DNA of 64,000 nt from Synechococcales cyanobacterium S06 (GTDB lineage: Bacteria > Cyanobacteriota > Cyanobacteriia > Cyanobacteriales > JAABRE01): the NCBI GenBank assembly GCA_011391125.1, contig JAABRE010000002.1, forward strand, positions 52,541-116,540, written 5' to 3'. The notes under the pieces are model-generated. The model had not been told where the DNA came from and made no database searches. It saw only the letters and a list, made by a program, of their open reading frames with translations. Shown piece after piece: positions 8,797 through 18,745 of the stretch; the stretch's first letter is position 1; the number at the start of each line of letters is the position of its first letter. Position numbers and translations under genes: made by a program.

Positions 8797-9945
8797 CTAT
8801 TTTTTATTCAGATTATTGCTCAACATTGCTTCTCCTACGATGGTATTTAATTGATAACCTAGTAACATCACTAAAGATGTAATCTGTAACCATAACATTA
8901 ACACAACTACAGCACCTACAGCACCATAGACTTTATTATATTGGCCAAAATTAGCCACATATAAACGAAATAATCCGGAAATAATCGCCCATGAAATAGC
9001 AGCCAATACCGCTCCTGGTAATAAAGGAGTGCCTTCTTCCCAATAACTTACACCAATACGATAAATAAAAGCAAAGGCAATGGAAACAAAGATTAAAGCA
9101 ACAGGCCAACTTAAAAAACCAGAAATATTAACTAAGATTAAACCAATACTATAGTCAAATTTTGAGCCAATCATTAACTTATTAACTAACATTAATAAAC
9201 CCGTTAATATTAATAGGAATAATCCACTTATCACCACGACAAACATAATTAATTTTAGTTTTCTAATCGGGTGTTTAATATCTTGAGGACTTTTGATAAT
9301 TTCATAAATAAAAGCCAGACTAATAACCAAAACTCCTAACACAATTGGCCAACTTAATAAACGCCAAACAATGGTTAATAAAGAACTTCCTGTTTGTGTA
9401 AATTCCAATTTAACCATCAAATCTACCGCTAATTTTACAATGGAATCACCTAAAAACACTAAAAAAGAAGCAATTACTAATAAAAAAATCGCTCCCAAAG
9501 TAATAAATAAAGAAATTAATTTAGCTTGCCAAAAATTTCTTATTTTCTTTTTAGGAACATGGGTAATTTGATCTAAAGCTTTCATTGCGGTACTTAAAGC
9601 TCCCGAAGAAAGCCAAATTGCCACAATAAAACTAACCGAAAATAGCCCCTTACTTTTAGTTCTAGTAATTTCTTCAACAAAGTTTTTCAGTAAATCCCAT
9701 ACCATGATCGGAAAAACATCTTTATATTGACGCACTAAATCGCGCAAAATTATCTGTAAAGAATCTTCAAATAAACTAATAGCAGTAAAGATAGCCAAAA
9801 TAGTAGGAAATAGAGCTAACATTGCATTAAAAGCAATTTCTGAAGCTAACCCTAATAACCTACTTTCAAAAGTACGTTTGATCGTTTTTTTGAGAATTAA
9901 CCAATTCAAATAACGAAAAAATAAGAAAAAACGGAAATTACCCAT
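8797..9945 (-). CDS. YihY/BrkB family inner membrane protein
   Basis: The protein has about six hydrophobic segments. YihY/virulence-factor-BrkB landmarks are visible: SEIAFNAMLALFPTILAIFTAIS near the start, the WLSSGALSTAMKALDQ region, and at the C-terminus LLPGAVLAAISWAIISGLFRLYV with YGAVGAVVVLMLWLQ. The family function is unsettled; the old ribonuclease BN assignment is considered wrong. I choose ATG at 9945; a TTG three codons upstream would also read. The start overlaps the stop of the upstream hybrid kinase gene by 8 bases, so the two are translationally linked. Confidence 0.87.
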   Translation of the reverse strand: MGNFRFFLFFRYLNWLILKKTIKRTFESRLLGLASEIAFNAMLALFPTILAIFTAISLFEDSLQIILRDLVRQYKDVFPIMVWDLLKNFVEEITRTKSKGLFSVSFIVAIWLSSGALSTAMKALDQITHVPKKKIRNFWQAKLISLFITLGAIFLLVIASFLVFLGDSIVKLAVDLMVKLEFTQTGSSLLTIVWRLLSWPIVLGVLVISLAFIYEIIKSPQDIKHPIRKLKLIMFVVVISGLFLLILTGLLMLVNKLMIGSKFDYSIGLILVNISGFLSWPVALIFVSIAFAFIYRIGVSYWEEGTPLLPGAVLAAISWAIISGLFRLYVANFGQYNKVYGAVGAVVVLMLWLQITSLVMLLGYQLNTIVGEAMLSNNLNKK

Positions 9946-12592
9946 AATTAACAATTAATTGTTCGACATTTTCTAACAATTTAATCGCTTGAAAAGGTTT
10001 AGTAAAATACTGATTAGCTCCCAAATCAGTTGCTTTTTGACGATGTAAATCATTGTCACGAGAAGTTAACATTGCAACTGGTAATTGGTCAAATTTTGGC
10101 TCATTTCTAATCATTTTTAACAGAGAAAAACCATCTAATTCGGGCATTTCAATATCAGAAATTACTAAGTTAAATAACTGATTACTGCTATTTAAAACAG
10201 TCCAAGCTTCTTTACCATCTCGACATTGTACCACTTGATAACCCACCTGGGTTAATAATCTGTTTAAAGAGCGACGCACTGCGAGGGAATCATCTACTAT
10301 TAAAATGTGAGGATTACGATTAATTTCTTTTCTAGTTTCTACGATTATTTCTTGTTTAATTAAAGTCCTTAAATAATTAGGTGATAAAATAGTCACAACT
10401 TCTCCCGTACCTAAAACCGTACATCCTGCAACATATTCCGGTAGGGGAATAATCGCATCTAATGGTTTCAAAACTAACTCTTTTTCTGCTACAATTTCAT
10501 CTATTATTAGCGCCATAATTTGCTTCGTTTCTTTCACAACTAAAGCCAATTTATTAGCATAATTATTGGTTTTTGTCAAGTGATTATAAGGTAAAATTTC
10601 CAGTAAATTATACACAGAAATGGTTTGATTTTGCCAAATAATTTGCGGGGAATTCGGGTCAAAATTAAATTCTTTTAGCGCAATAATTTCCAGCACATTT
10701 ACCGAAGGAATTGCTAACATTTTCCCTTGACATTTAAACAATAATAAAGGCAAAATATTGAGACTCAAAGGAATAATAATCGTGAATTTTGTTCCCTTAC
10801 CAGAGACCGTTTCCACCCTAACTTTTCCGCCTATTTTGTCAATTTGCGATCGCACAATATCCATGCCCATACCACGTCCCGACAAGTCGCTGATTTGTTC
10901 AGCAGTAGAAAAAGAGGGAGCAAAAATAAACTCTAAAAGTTCATTTTCAGACGGTTTTTTACCTTGACATAAACCTAATTTAACAGCTTTTTGATAAATC
11001 TTTTCCAGATTAATACCTTGGCCATCATCAGCCAGATAAATTAATACTTGATTCGGTTCAGCAACTGCACCTAAAATGATTTTTCCAGTGGGAGATTTAC
11101 CTAACTTTTCGCGTAATTGCGGAGTTTCAATACCATGATCAAAACAATTTCTAATAATATGAGTAAAAGGAGTTTGTAACTGTTCCAAAATAGCTTGATC
11201 TACTAAAACTTTTTCTCCTTCAACCACTAATTCAGCTAACTTATTGTAGCGTTTACTCAAATTAGTTAAAGGAGCAGCAAACCGATGGGCAATTTCGCCA
11301 AAATTAAGCAAACGCGACTCAGTTAAATCCTGATTTAAACTATGTAAAGAATAGCGTAAATCCACCAAAGATTCCTGAAAATCACGCTTAAGTAAATCCA
11401 AATCTTCATATACTTCTTGAACTTGTACCATCAACTCCTGAAACTGTTGCAAAGTAGAATGTACCGCCGTATATTGATCAAATTCTAGGGCATCAAATTC
11501 ATCATCTTCTGACAGAGAAACTGTTAACAACTGTGGAAGATTATTAACAGATAACTTATCATAAAAATATTGTACTTGTTCCCGTAAAGGAGTTAATTGT
11601 TGCGTCCTTTTTTTGAGATTAAAACTAGACTGTTGTAATTGTTTTTCCTGAATCAACAACCCCTCATATTTTATTAACAATTCCCCGATGGTGTTACTCA
11701 TTTTATTTAACTTAACCACGGGAATTCTTAAACTAATTTGTGGAGAATTCTGCTCCGATTTAGTTTCTTTTAGCTCATTATTTACCTTAATTTTGGTGGG
11801 AATTAACTCAGTTTTTTGCTCTCCTAAATTAGGAGCTAACTGCTGAAACTGAGGGGAGATTACAACGGATTTATTCTCTAAAAATTCCCGTCTTAAACCT
11901 CGAATTTCCTGAACAATATTTATCACCAATTCCGGTAAAGGTAGTTTAGCTTCCTTGGCTATTTTTACTACATTTTCAAGCCAATCTAACTGTAAAGCTT
12001 CTCCTAATAAACGACATTCTTCCATAAAAACCGTTAATTCCGGCTGATTAATATTATTTTCTAAGCGAATTAAACAGGCTTCTAAATCATTATTAAGACA
12101 ATTTTTTACAAAACCTTTTATTTGGTTACTCTCTTTTTTAGTTACAGTAACTTCCTGTTTATTATTTAATAATTCCTCTAAAGCTGCGGTAATTTCTAAT
12201 GGACTATTCCCCAAAAAATCCTCAGATTTTCCACTTTTAATCCCCTCAATTAACTCGGTAACTATCTCTACCCCCATAATAATTAACTCAATTGCAGTGG
12301 GTAAATCTGGTATCACTCCTTGGGGAATTGCTTCCAATAAATCCTCCAATTTATGGGCTAATTTCTGTAAAATTGGTAACTCAGAAATACCCGCTCCTCC
12401 CTTAATCGAATGAGCTGCTCGAATCGCATCTTTACAGAGTTTATCTAAATCATCTAATTGATTAGTTTTAACGACATTTTGTAAATCTATCAAACCTTGA
12501 TTTAATAGATCAATATATTCGGGAGCATCTTCATATAAAAAGCAATTGCGGGCTTCTTCAGTAATAGCTTGAATCGCAGCAGCATCTAACAT
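9938..12592 (-). CDS. CheA-type hybrid histidine kinase with C-terminal receiver (Hpt-HATPase-CheW-REC)
   Basis: Domains in order: an N-terminal Hpt domain with the phospho-His in AIRAAHSIKGGAG (His61); a helical linker and dimerisation region; a HATPase with N-box THIIRNCFDHGIE and G-box SDLSGRGMGMDIVRSQI; a CheW-like regulatory domain (~620-750); and a receiver from ~767 with HILIVDDSLAVRRS, acceptor Asp in VISDIEMPELDGFS and Lys in YFTKPF. This matches PilL/TaxAY-type CheA proteins that steer pilus-based motility or gene expression in cyanobacteria. No cheW, mcp or separate cheY gene is nearby. The downstream yihY-like gene overlaps it by 8 bases. Confidence 0.92.
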   Translation of the reverse strand: MLDAAAIQAITEEARNCFLYEDAPEYIDLLNQGLIDLQNVVKTNQLDDLDKLCKDAIRAAHSIKGGAGISELPILQKLAHKLEDLLEAIPQGVIPDLPTAIELIIMGVEIVTELIEGIKSGKSEDFLGNSPLEITAALEELLNNKQEVTVTKKESNQIKGFVKNCLNNDLEACLIRLENNINQPELTVFMEECRLLGEALQLDWLENVVKIAKEAKLPLPELVINIVQEIRGLRREFLENKSVVISPQFQQLAPNLGEQKTELIPTKIKVNNELKETKSEQNSPQISLRIPVVKLNKMSNTIGELLIKYEGLLIQEKQLQQSSFNLKKRTQQLTPLREQVQYFYDKLSVNNLPQLLTVSLSEDDEFDALEFDQYTAVHSTLQQFQELMVQVQEVYEDLDLLKRDFQESLVDLRYSLHSLNQDLTESRLLNFGEIAHRFAAPLTNLSKRYNKLAELVVEGEKVLVDQAILEQLQTPFTHIIRNCFDHGIETPQLREKLGKSPTGKIILGAVAEPNQVLIYLADDGQGINLEKIYQKAVKLGLCQGKKPSENELLEFIFAPSFSTAEQISDLSGRGMGMDIVRSQIDKIGGKVRVETVSGKGTKFTIIIPLSLNILPLLLFKCQGKMLAIPSVNVLEIIALKEFNFDPNSPQIIWQNQTISVYNLLEILPYNHLTKTNNYANKLALVVKETKQIMALIIDEIVAEKELVLKPLDAIIPLPEYVAGCTVLGTGEVVTILSPNYLRTLIKQEIIVETRKEINRNPHILIVDDSLAVRRSLNRLLTQVGYQVVQCRDGKEAWTVLNSSNQLFNLVISDIEMPELDGFSLLKMIRNEPKFDQLPVAMLTSRDNDLHRQKATDLGANQYFTKPFQAIKLLENVEQLIVNYG

Positions 12593-12932
12593 AAATTTCT
12601 ATTTTAATGGGTTAAAATTAATTATAACTAATGATAAATATTTTGATTTTAATTATTATTTATGTAAAAATTAATCTTAATTTAAACTAGAGCTGATCTT
12701 TAATTTGCAAATAAAATAAATTGTAACTATTTTTGATTAGGTTGATAAATTTTTTACAAATTTGTCATTTCAGTGTAATTTTTCTAATTCAGATTTAATC
12801 CTACTGATAGATATTCCCTTGAAAGTAGTAATCTTTTTTCTATTTGCTCCTCAATATTTATCAGATAAAAAACCTAATTTTCCCAATTAACAATTAATTA
12901 TTAATTGTTAATTGTTAATTGTTAATTGTCAA
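12593..12932. other. AT-rich intergenic region with TAATTGT heptad array
   Basis: This 340-base region upstream of the hybrid kinase gene is very AT-rich and contains no ORF I can support. Its last part (12884-12932) is a short tandem array of a TTAATTG/CAATTAA heptamer running right up to the hemB stop codon. The kinase promoter presumably lies here, but I cannot point to it. Confidence 0.5.
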
Positions 12933-13916
12933 TTATTCCTGTAACCAACGAGCCGCATCTTTAGCGTGATAAGTCAAGATTAAATCTGCTCCTGCGCGTT
13001 TAAAACTGGTTAAAGTTTCTAAGGTAACTTGTTTCTCATCAATCCAACCGTTTAAAGCCGCAGCTTTCACCATGGAATATTCACCCGAAACATTGTAAGC
13101 TGCCACTGGCAAATTGGTAATTTCTTTGACTCGCCAAATGATGTCCATATAGGCCAAAGCCGGTTTGACCATGATCATATCAGCACCCTCTGCGATGTCT
13201 AATTCCACCTCTTTGAGCGCTTCTCGAGCATTTCCGGGATCCATTTGATAGGTGCGGCGATCGCCAAATTGGGGGGTTGATTCAGCAGCGTCACGAAAAG
13301 GACCATAATAACCCGACGCATACTTGGCCGCATAGGACAAGATGGGTATATTTTCAAAACCGGCGGCATCTAAACCTTCCCGAATCGCTTGCACGAAACC
13401 GTCCATCATGCCGGAAGGCGCAATAATGTCCGCGCCCGCTTTCGCTTGGGAAACGGCGGTTTTTTTGAGTAATTCCAAAGTTGGATCGTTTAAGACCCTT
13501 CCGGTCAAATCACCCACTTCTAAGTAGCCACAATGCCCACTGGTGGTATATTCACAGAGACAGGTATCGGCAATCACGATTAAATCTGGTACAGCTTCTT
13601 TGACGGCGGTGGCCGCTTTTTGAACGATGCCGCAATCATGCCAAGCTCCAGTCGCTTCGACATCTTTGGTTTCGGGAATCCCAAACAGAATAATCGCTGG
13701 AATGCCCAAATCATAAACTTCTTTCGCTTCATCGACAATTTTATCAACAGAAAGTTGATAGACTCCGGGCATGGATATGATTTCTTTAGCTACAGATGTG
13801 CCAGGCACAGCAAACAAAGGATAAATTAAATCATTAACAGTAACAATATTTTCCCTGACCATGCGGCGAATTTGGGGATTTTGGCGGAGACGACGAGGAC
13901 GATTAATAGGAAACAT
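12933..13916 (-). CDS. hemB: Porphobilinogen synthase (delta-aminolevulinate dehydratase)
   Basis: HemB condenses two 5-aminolevulinates into porphobilinogen for heme, chlorophyll and bilin synthesis in the cytosol. Length (327 residues) is typical. The metal site reads [14 protein letters not shown] with three cysteines (Cys119, 121, 129), the zinc-type arrangement rather than the Asp-rich magnesium type. The Schiff-base lysine region is [13 protein letters not shown] and the second active-site lysine is in [13 protein letters not shown]. The stop codon abuts a heptameric repeat array. Identification is secure. Confidence 0.97.
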   Translation of the reverse strand: MFPINRPRRLRQNPQIRRMVRENIVTVNDLIYPLFAVPGTSVAKEIISMPGVYQLSVDKIVDEAKEVYDLGIPAIILFGIPETKDVEATGAWHDCGIVQKAATAVKEAVPDLIVIADTCLCEYTTSGHCGYLEVGDLTGRVLNDPTLELLKKTAVSQAKAGADIIAPSGMMDGFVQAIREGLDAAGFENIPILSYAAKYASGYYGPFRDAAESTPQFGDRRTYQMDPGNAREALKEVELDIAEGADMIMVKPALAYMDIIWRVKEITNLPVAAYNVSGEYSMVKAAALNGWIDEKQVTLETLTSFKRAGADLILTYHAKDAARWLQE

Positions 13917-14038
13917 AGTTATTTGTGAAAATTTTGTTTATTTAAGTTCCAGTTTAAGGCGATCGCCTCCCTTAATTTTACTTTCTTAACTTTCTGTAAT
14001 ATTTGTTTGAAAAAGTAATATTTAATAAATAAAATTTG

Positions 14039-14299
14039 TTATTTTCGATAATGAAATCTACAGGAAATAATTATTAATTCGGCTTCGGAAATAATGTAAA
14101 CTAAGCGATGTTCAGAGTTAATTCTTCTTGACCAATATCCTGACAAATTTGCTTTAAGAGGTTCAGGTTTACCAATACCGTCAAAAGGATTTCTGATTAT
14201 ATCTTTAACTAATAAATTGACTCTTTTTAAGAGATTTTTATCGTTTTCTTGTAACCAAAGATAGTCGCTCCAAGAAGCTTCTGTAAAAGTAATTTTCAT
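14039..14299 (-). CDS. yoeB: Txe/YoeB-type mRNA interferase toxin
   Basis: This 86-residue RelE-fold toxin cuts mRNA in the ribosomal A site. It shows family hallmarks: an opening WSDYLWLQENDK, the basic stretch GYWSRRINSEHRLVY and a C-terminal CRFHYRK, whose His is a catalytic residue of YoeB. The start overlaps the antitoxin stop (ATGA arrangement), the usual order of a yefM-yoeB operon with the antitoxin first. Autoregulation by the YefM-YoeB complex is expected from the family. Confidence 0.93.
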   Translation of the reverse strand: MKITFTEASWSDYLWLQENDKNLLKRVNLLVKDIIRNPFDGIGKPEPLKANLSGYWSRRINSEHRLVYIISEAELIIISCRFHYRK

Positions 14300-14550
14300 T
14301 CCTCAATTAATTCTTTAACCATTTTTTGGCCGAGGTTAGCTTGTCTAATTGATTCTTGGATGTGTTCTGCATTGGCCGGATTTGATAATAAATATAACGT
14401 TTCTTGCCAAGAATTAAATTCATCTAAAGACATTAAAATGGCCTGTTTTCCCTGATCATTACATAATATTGTTGGTTGTGCATTTAGAATAACTCTGTCA
14501 ATTAGTTCATCTAATTTTTCCTTTGCCTGATTACTGGTAATTGCTTCCAT
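14296..14550 (-). CDS. yefM: Phd/YefM-type antitoxin
   Basis: This 84-residue antitoxin opens MEAITSNQAKEKLDELIDRV, the Phd/YefM DNA-binding fold, followed by AILMSLDEFNSWQETLYLLS and a flexible C-terminal part that would wrap the toxin. It is the first gene of the pair and overlaps yoeB by 4 bases. By family it neutralises YoeB and represses its own promoter, which should lie in the ~110 bases before ycf23. Confidence 0.93.
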   Translation of the reverse strand: MEAITSNQAKEKLDELIDRVILNAQPTILCNDQGKQAILMSLDEFNSWQETLYLLSNPANAEHIQESIRQANLGQKMVKELIEE

Positions 14551-14662
14551 TTTTTATTAATTAATAATCTAATTTCTTTTCAATGTAACACAATATTTAA
14601 GAGAAAAAATAGTTACTAATTTTAATAATTAAGGAAGGAAAAAATCCTCCCCTAGGAACAAA

Positions 14663-15409
14663 TTAAACTGAGACAGTTAGGGAAGCACGGTCTAAAGCTT
14701 CAACCAAGCTACGGACCACAGCAATCATGGCAATTTCGCTATTTAGTTGATTAATCGCAGAACCAATGCCGACACCAGCAGCACCGGAGGCGATCGCCAT
14801 GGGTACAGTTACGCTCGATAACCCCGAAGCGCACAACACAGGTACAGCAACTGCTTGAGAGATTTCATAAGCAGCGGCCAACGTGGGTGCAGCTTTTTCT
14901 ACCAATCCCAATGTGCCGGCACTTTGGGGTTTACTGCTAGTTCCGCCTTCGGTTTGAATGATGTCTGCGCCCGCATTTACTAAAGCTTCAGCCAAACTCA
15001 CTTGTTGGTCTAAGGGTAAAGTATGGGGAACGGTGACAGAAAGGGTGACGTTAGGCAATAAAGCGCGAGTTTCTTTGGTTAAAGCCAAAACTTCAGCAGC
15101 TTCAAAACGTCTTCCTTGAGCGTAAAAACTGTCGAAATTACCAATTTCCACTAAGTCAGCCCCTGCGGCTACAGCTTGCACTAATAATCCAGGTTCGACG
15201 GCAGAAACACACACCGGTATATTAATCAACGCCTTAACAGCGCGAACTAAATCCGCATCGGCGGCAATGTCAACAAAGGTCGCGCCACCAAGTTCGGCTG
15301 CTTTCGCTACTGCTGTGACGTTGGCCACATCAAAGTTATTTAATCCACTAATTACTTTAAGAGCTTTTTTTTGGGCAAAGGCTTGCGCTAATCTTGCTTG
15401 CATAGTCAT
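14663..15409 (-). CDS. ycf23: Ycf23/DUF561 TIM-barrel-like protein
   Basis: The protein reads as a beta/alpha barrel: ALKVISGLNNFDVANV, GGATFVDIAADADLV, GADLVEIGNFD, DIIQTEGG and, near the end, GAAGVGIGSAINQLN, a phosphate-binding-loop-like segment. It matches the DUF561/Ycf23 family conserved in cyanobacteria and red-algal plastids. Its biochemical role is not established; some relatives are nitrogen-regulated. Length is 248 residues. A tiny conserved-looking gene lies directly upstream on the same strand. Confidence 0.88.
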   Translation of the reverse strand: MTMQARLAQAFAQKKALKVISGLNNFDVANVTAVAKAAELGGATFVDIAADADLVRAVKALINIPVCVSAVEPGLLVQAVAAGADLVEIGNFDSFYAQGRRFEAAEVLALTKETRALLPNVTLSVTVPHTLPLDQQVSLAEALVNAGADIIQTEGGTSSKPQSAGTLGLVEKAAPTLAAAYEISQAVAVPVLCASGLSSVTVPMAIASGAAGVGIGSAINQLNSEIAMIAVVRSLVEALDRASLTVSV

Positions 15410-15454
15410 GTTTTAGGTTATCTGATGATTAAGCTGATTTTACTACGATTTTGC

Positions 15455-15610
15455 TTAATTATCTTTTTGTTTGCTCAAATTTTGTAACTGTTGGATTAAA
15501 ACTTCTATGTCCGCTTCGATGTGTAAATATTTCACCTGTTGATCAGCATTGTAGGATTTTGCAATTTTGACTAGGCGATCGGAGTTCCGTGATAAAAGTT
15601 GGGTTGACAT
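15455..15610 (-). CDS. Small hypothetical protein, 51 residues
   Basis: An ATG-initiated frame encodes MSTQLLSRNSDRLVKIAKSY, a charged middle and a Gln/Lys-rich amphipathic end (LIQQLQNLSKQ). It is soluble, with no Cys and no membrane segment. It lies 45 bases upstream of ycf23 on the same strand and could be co-transcribed. Codon use resembles the neighbours and a HIP1-like GCGATCGG falls inside it. I do not recognise a function; it looks like a real short gene rather than noise. Confidence 0.55.
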   Translation of the reverse strand: MSTQLLSRNSDRLVKIAKSYNADQQVKYLHIEADIEVLIQQLQNLSKQKDN

Positions 15611-15746
15611 TTAGGTTTTTTTTATATTTGTTATTAACAAGCCTACATTATACAGCAAAAGGTTAAAATAAACCTATTTTATTGATCAATATTTTAAAAC
15701 TGTCTGATTTAATTTACTTATCTATGAGAAATCCGATTTCTAAAAA

Positions 15747-16646
15747 TCATTTCAAGTTAAATAACCAATTCGTTAAGTTATCTAAACTGTTAAATTCGAG
15801 AACATCATCGGCCAAAATATCTAATTTTTCAAAGGATAATCTTTCAATTTGTACCTTAATTTCTGGTGCAATTTCGCCGATTTTGCGGTTAATAATACGC
15901 AAAATTAAGGTAATTCTTTCTTCTTTTTTTCCTTCTTGATGAGCTAATTTAATACCACCTTCTTGGTCAAAGAAAAAGAACTCTTTTTTCTGTAATTTAT
16001 CTACTTCTTCTATACTTAAGTTAGCTTGGTTAGCTATATTTAAAGCTTTTTCTAAGGTATAAACTTCGCTAAAACTAGGAGGAATTACCTCTAAAGAGGG
16101 AGCATTTTTAAGAAAAAATATCCATTTTTCTGTTAAATGTTCTAACTCATCTAAGGTCTTTTTAAATTTTGGTAATTCCACAAATACCATTTCTAACGGT
16201 TTCGTTGGATAGTCAAATAAGTCGTCAGTTTCCTTAAATACAAAACGATTTATCACTTTTTCGCTGTTAGGAAACATGAGAAAATCGGTAATTGTTAACG
16301 CAATTACTGGTTTCAAGTGAAAATATCCTTGACCTCTTTTTAGTTGATTGCAGTAGGTTTTACCTAAATTGTAGATAATCCTTTTTTCAAATGATTCGAC
16401 ATTTAAAACCTGCATTTCTATAATAACAATTGAATCATCCGCTAAAACAGCTTTCACATCTAAATAGGTATCTTTTAAGTCTAAAACTGAACCTGGATTA
16501 TAGGGATCGAGTATTTCTAAATCTTTAATGGTTTCCTTTTCTTGATAAATTAAAGCATTTAAAAAGCTAATTAAAATATCTTTGCTTTCGTCTGAACCAA
16601 AAATCTTTTTAAAGGCAAAATCTATTTTTGGATTAATAAATCTCAT
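15747..16646 (-). CDS. Rpn/PD-(D/E)XK family nuclease-like protein
   Basis: The N-terminus MRFINPKIDFAFKKIFGSDE is the usual opening of Rpn/PDDEXK-transposase-like proteins. YLDVKAVLADDSIVIIEMQV supplies the D...ExQ-like nuclease motif, then FEKRIIYNLGKTYCNQLKRGQGY. The C-terminal third is a helical charged region (KKEERITLILRIINRKIGEI). Rpn proteins are RecA-independent recombination-promoting nucleases, common and variable in cyanobacteria. This is one of three Rpn-type loci in the window. Confidence 0.85.
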   Translation of the reverse strand: MRFINPKIDFAFKKIFGSDESKDILISFLNALIYQEKETIKDLEILDPYNPGSVLDLKDTYLDVKAVLADDSIVIIEMQVLNVESFEKRIIYNLGKTYCNQLKRGQGYFHLKPVIALTITDFLMFPNSEKVINRFVFKETDDLFDYPTKPLEMVFVELPKFKKTLDELEHLTEKWIFFLKNAPSLEVIPPSFSEVYTLEKALNIANQANLSIEEVDKLQKKEFFFFDQEGGIKLAHQEGKKEERITLILRIINRKIGEIAPEIKVQIERLSFEKLDILADDVLEFNSLDNLTNWLFNLK

Positions 16647-16668
16647 GTTTTTTACTCCTTTTTAGTTT

Positions 16669-17058
16669 TCAAAAATTGGATTTCTCTTTTTTGTAGATAG
16701 TTCCTGATGTACAAGTTTCCCGAATTTCCACGGAATAAAGTCCGGGTAATTCGGCTAATTCTAGTTTCTCATATATCCATTTGGCGATCGCCTCACTGGT
16801 GGGATTTTCTAAACAAGTAGTCTCATTTAAAAAGTAATGATCTAAATAATCATCTAATAACGGTTGTACATATTTTTTCAGATCACCATAATCCATAATC
16901 ATCCCTTGACTAGGACCGGTTTTTTCTAAATAATTACCTTTTAAATATACCCGACCGACCCAACTATGGCCATGTAAACGGCTACATTTTCCGCCATGAT
17001 GGGGTAAAATATGTGCAGCTTCAAAACGAAACTCTTTAAAGATTGTCCATTCTTCCAT
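16669..17058 (-). CDS. queD: 6-carboxytetrahydropterin synthase QueD
   Basis: QueD converts dihydroneopterin triphosphate to 6-carboxytetrahydropterin on the way to queuosine. The zinc ligands are visible: His16 in FEAAH, and His29 and His31 in RLHGHSW, with the catalytic Cys25 in GGKCSRLHGH and a conserved C-terminal VEIRET. Length 129 is typical. It is divergent from gshA with only 53 bases between them, and the Rpn-like gene follows 22 bases downstream. No other queuosine gene is in the window. Confidence 0.92.
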   Translation of the reverse strand: MEEWTIFKEFRFEAAHILPHHGGKCSRLHGHSWVGRVYLKGNYLEKTGPSQGMIMDYGDLKKYVQPLLDDYLDHYFLNETTCLENPTSEAIAKWIYEKLELAELPGLYSVEIRETCTSGTIYKKEKSNF

Positions 17059-17111
17059 TTTTTTACTGTTTAGATTAAAATTAAAACTATTACTATATTT
17101 TCTGAATAATT

Positions 17112-18251
17112 GTGCTGTTATCTAAAGGCTTTGAAGTTGAAATCTATACCGGTACTCCCGAAGGTAATATTATTGGTCTTTCCGATCGCATTGTCAAAGA
17201 CCTGGACGGTTTTGTAAGAGAACCTGACAACCGCAATGTTGAATATACTACCGCGCCTTTTTCTAGTTATGATCGGCTTTTGTGTGCTTTGGTCAAACCT
17301 CGTCTGAAATTGCGCCAGTATCTTAGGAATATCGGCAATTATACCTTAATTCCAGGCAGCACTCTCTCCTTGGGAGATAGTAAGCATTTTTATCGCTCTG
17401 ACCCGCAAAATCCCTATCATGATTATATTGAGTCAACTTATGGGACTAATGTCGTTACTGCTAGTATCCATATTAATATCGGTATTCCCGACACGGAAAC
17501 TTTAATTAAAGCTTGTCGTTTAATACGGCTCGAAGCTCCATTATATCTAGCTTTGAGCGCTTCTTCTCCTTTTGTTGATGGTATTACCACGGGCTATCAT
17601 TCCACTCGTTGGGGGATGTTTCCTAAAACTCCTAGTCATGTGCCTTTATTTGAAAGTCATCGTCATTTTATTCAGTGGACTAATGAACAGTTGGCTCTGG
17701 GGACAATGCAAAATGTACGTCATTTGTGGTCGTCGGTTAGACCAAATGGCGATCGCCGGCCTTATAATCTTAATCGGTTAGAGTTAAGAATTTGCGATTT
17801 AGTGGTTAATCCCATTCATCTTTTAGCAATCACGTCCCTGTTAGAAGCGCGCATTCAACAAATGTTAAAGAATCCTGAACTTGATCCTTTAACTAGGAGC
17901 AAATTAAGTGCAGAAGAGTTAATTAATATTACTGAAAAAAACGAAGCTGCTGTATCTCGTTTAAGTTTAGATGCTAAGTTACAACATTGGGAAGACGGTC
18001 GAGAAATTATTGCTAAGGATTGGATTGAGGAGTTATATGAAGAAGTAAAACCCACAGCAAAAAGTCTAGGTTTTAGTTGTTTTCTATCACCTTTGAAAAA
18101 ATTATTACAAACAGGAAATACCGCTCAACAGTGGTTAAATTTAGCTGAAAATGGTTTACAAATATCGGAAATTATTCGCCAAGAAATTAAGTTTATGGAG
18201 CAACAAGAGCAGGAATTAGAAGATAAATTATGCCAAATGATGGTTGCTTAA
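17112..18251 (+). CDS. gshA: Glutamate-cysteine ligase, cyanobacterial type
   Basis: GshA makes gamma-glutamylcysteine, the first step of glutathione synthesis. The opening MLLSKGFEVEIYTGTPEGNI, the NVEYTTAPFSSYDRLL segment, IPGSTLSLGD and VVTASIHINIGIPD match the cyanobacterial GshA family, and length (379) agrees. The start is GTG at 17112; an in-frame stop (TGA at 17103) rules out any longer form. A terminator-like hairpin follows at 18271-18314. Confidence 0.92.
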   Translation: MLLSKGFEVEIYTGTPEGNIIGLSDRIVKDLDGFVREPDNRNVEYTTAPFSSYDRLLCALVKPRLKLRQYLRNIGNYTLIPGSTLSLGDSKHFYRSDPQNPYHDYIESTYGTNVVTASIHINIGIPDTETLIKACRLIRLEAPLYLALSASSPFVDGITTGYHSTRWGMFPKTPSHVPLFESHRHFIQWTNEQLALGTMQNVRHLWSSVRPNGDRRPYNLNRLELRICDLVVNPIHLLAITSLLEARIQQMLKNPELDPLTRSKLSAEELINITEKNEAAVSRLSLDAKLQHWEDGREIIAKDWIEELYEEVKPTAKSLGFSCFLSPLKKLLQTGNTAQQWLNLAENGLQISEIIRQEIKFMEQQEQELEDKLCQMMVA

Positions 18252-18270
18252 ATTTTGCTTAATTGATTTA

Positions 18271-18314
18271 TTTTCCCTGTAAAGAAGCTCCTGAGTTGAT
18301 CTTTACAGGGAAAA
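18271..18314 (+). terminator. Hairpin terminator after gshA
   Basis: Two perfect 14-base arms (18271-18284 TTTTCCCTGTAAAG and 18301-18314, its reverse complement) enclose a 16-base loop 19 bases after the gshA stop, ending in an A/T-rich stretch. Strong inverted repeat; termination is inferred. Confidence 0.75.
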
Positions 18315-18745
18315 TTTTAGGCCGGTTTAATTATGAGAAATCTTACGATAATTGTTACAAAATATGAAGATTATTAGATAAGTATTTTAACTTATGAGAA
18401 TTCGGAGTAAATTTTGTCCGAGAAAAGTAGGTAATTGCGCTTACAGTAAGGGTTTGAAACTGATAAACACAGAGAGTTAAGTGTCAAGAAATGCGATCAC
18501 AATCTTAATTAATAACCAAAAATTCCACTTTTAACCTCTATCTGAGGACTGATTTAAGAAGATTAGCTTTTTTAACATATTTTTTTAAGAATAAATGTAA
18601 AGTTTTATTACAGATTACTCATCTTTACCGAGTTATCACCTATACTAAATTTATACAAGCTCGGTAATCACTTAGTGGCGATCGAAACTTTACAATTCCG
18701 GCTGGAATTGTTGTTGTTGTTTAAGAATCCCTGGAGGATCTGAAA
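18315..18745 (+). promoter_or_regulatory. Long leader/promoter region before a small membrane protein gene
   Basis: No ORF is supportable in these ~430 bases. Close to the downstream gene is a perfect 8-base-arm hairpin at 18692-18711 (ACAATTCC, loop GGCT, GGAATTGT). A strong Shine-Dalgarno GGAGG precedes the ATG at 18746. The length and the hairpin suggest a structured 5' untranslated leader. Confidence 0.4.
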
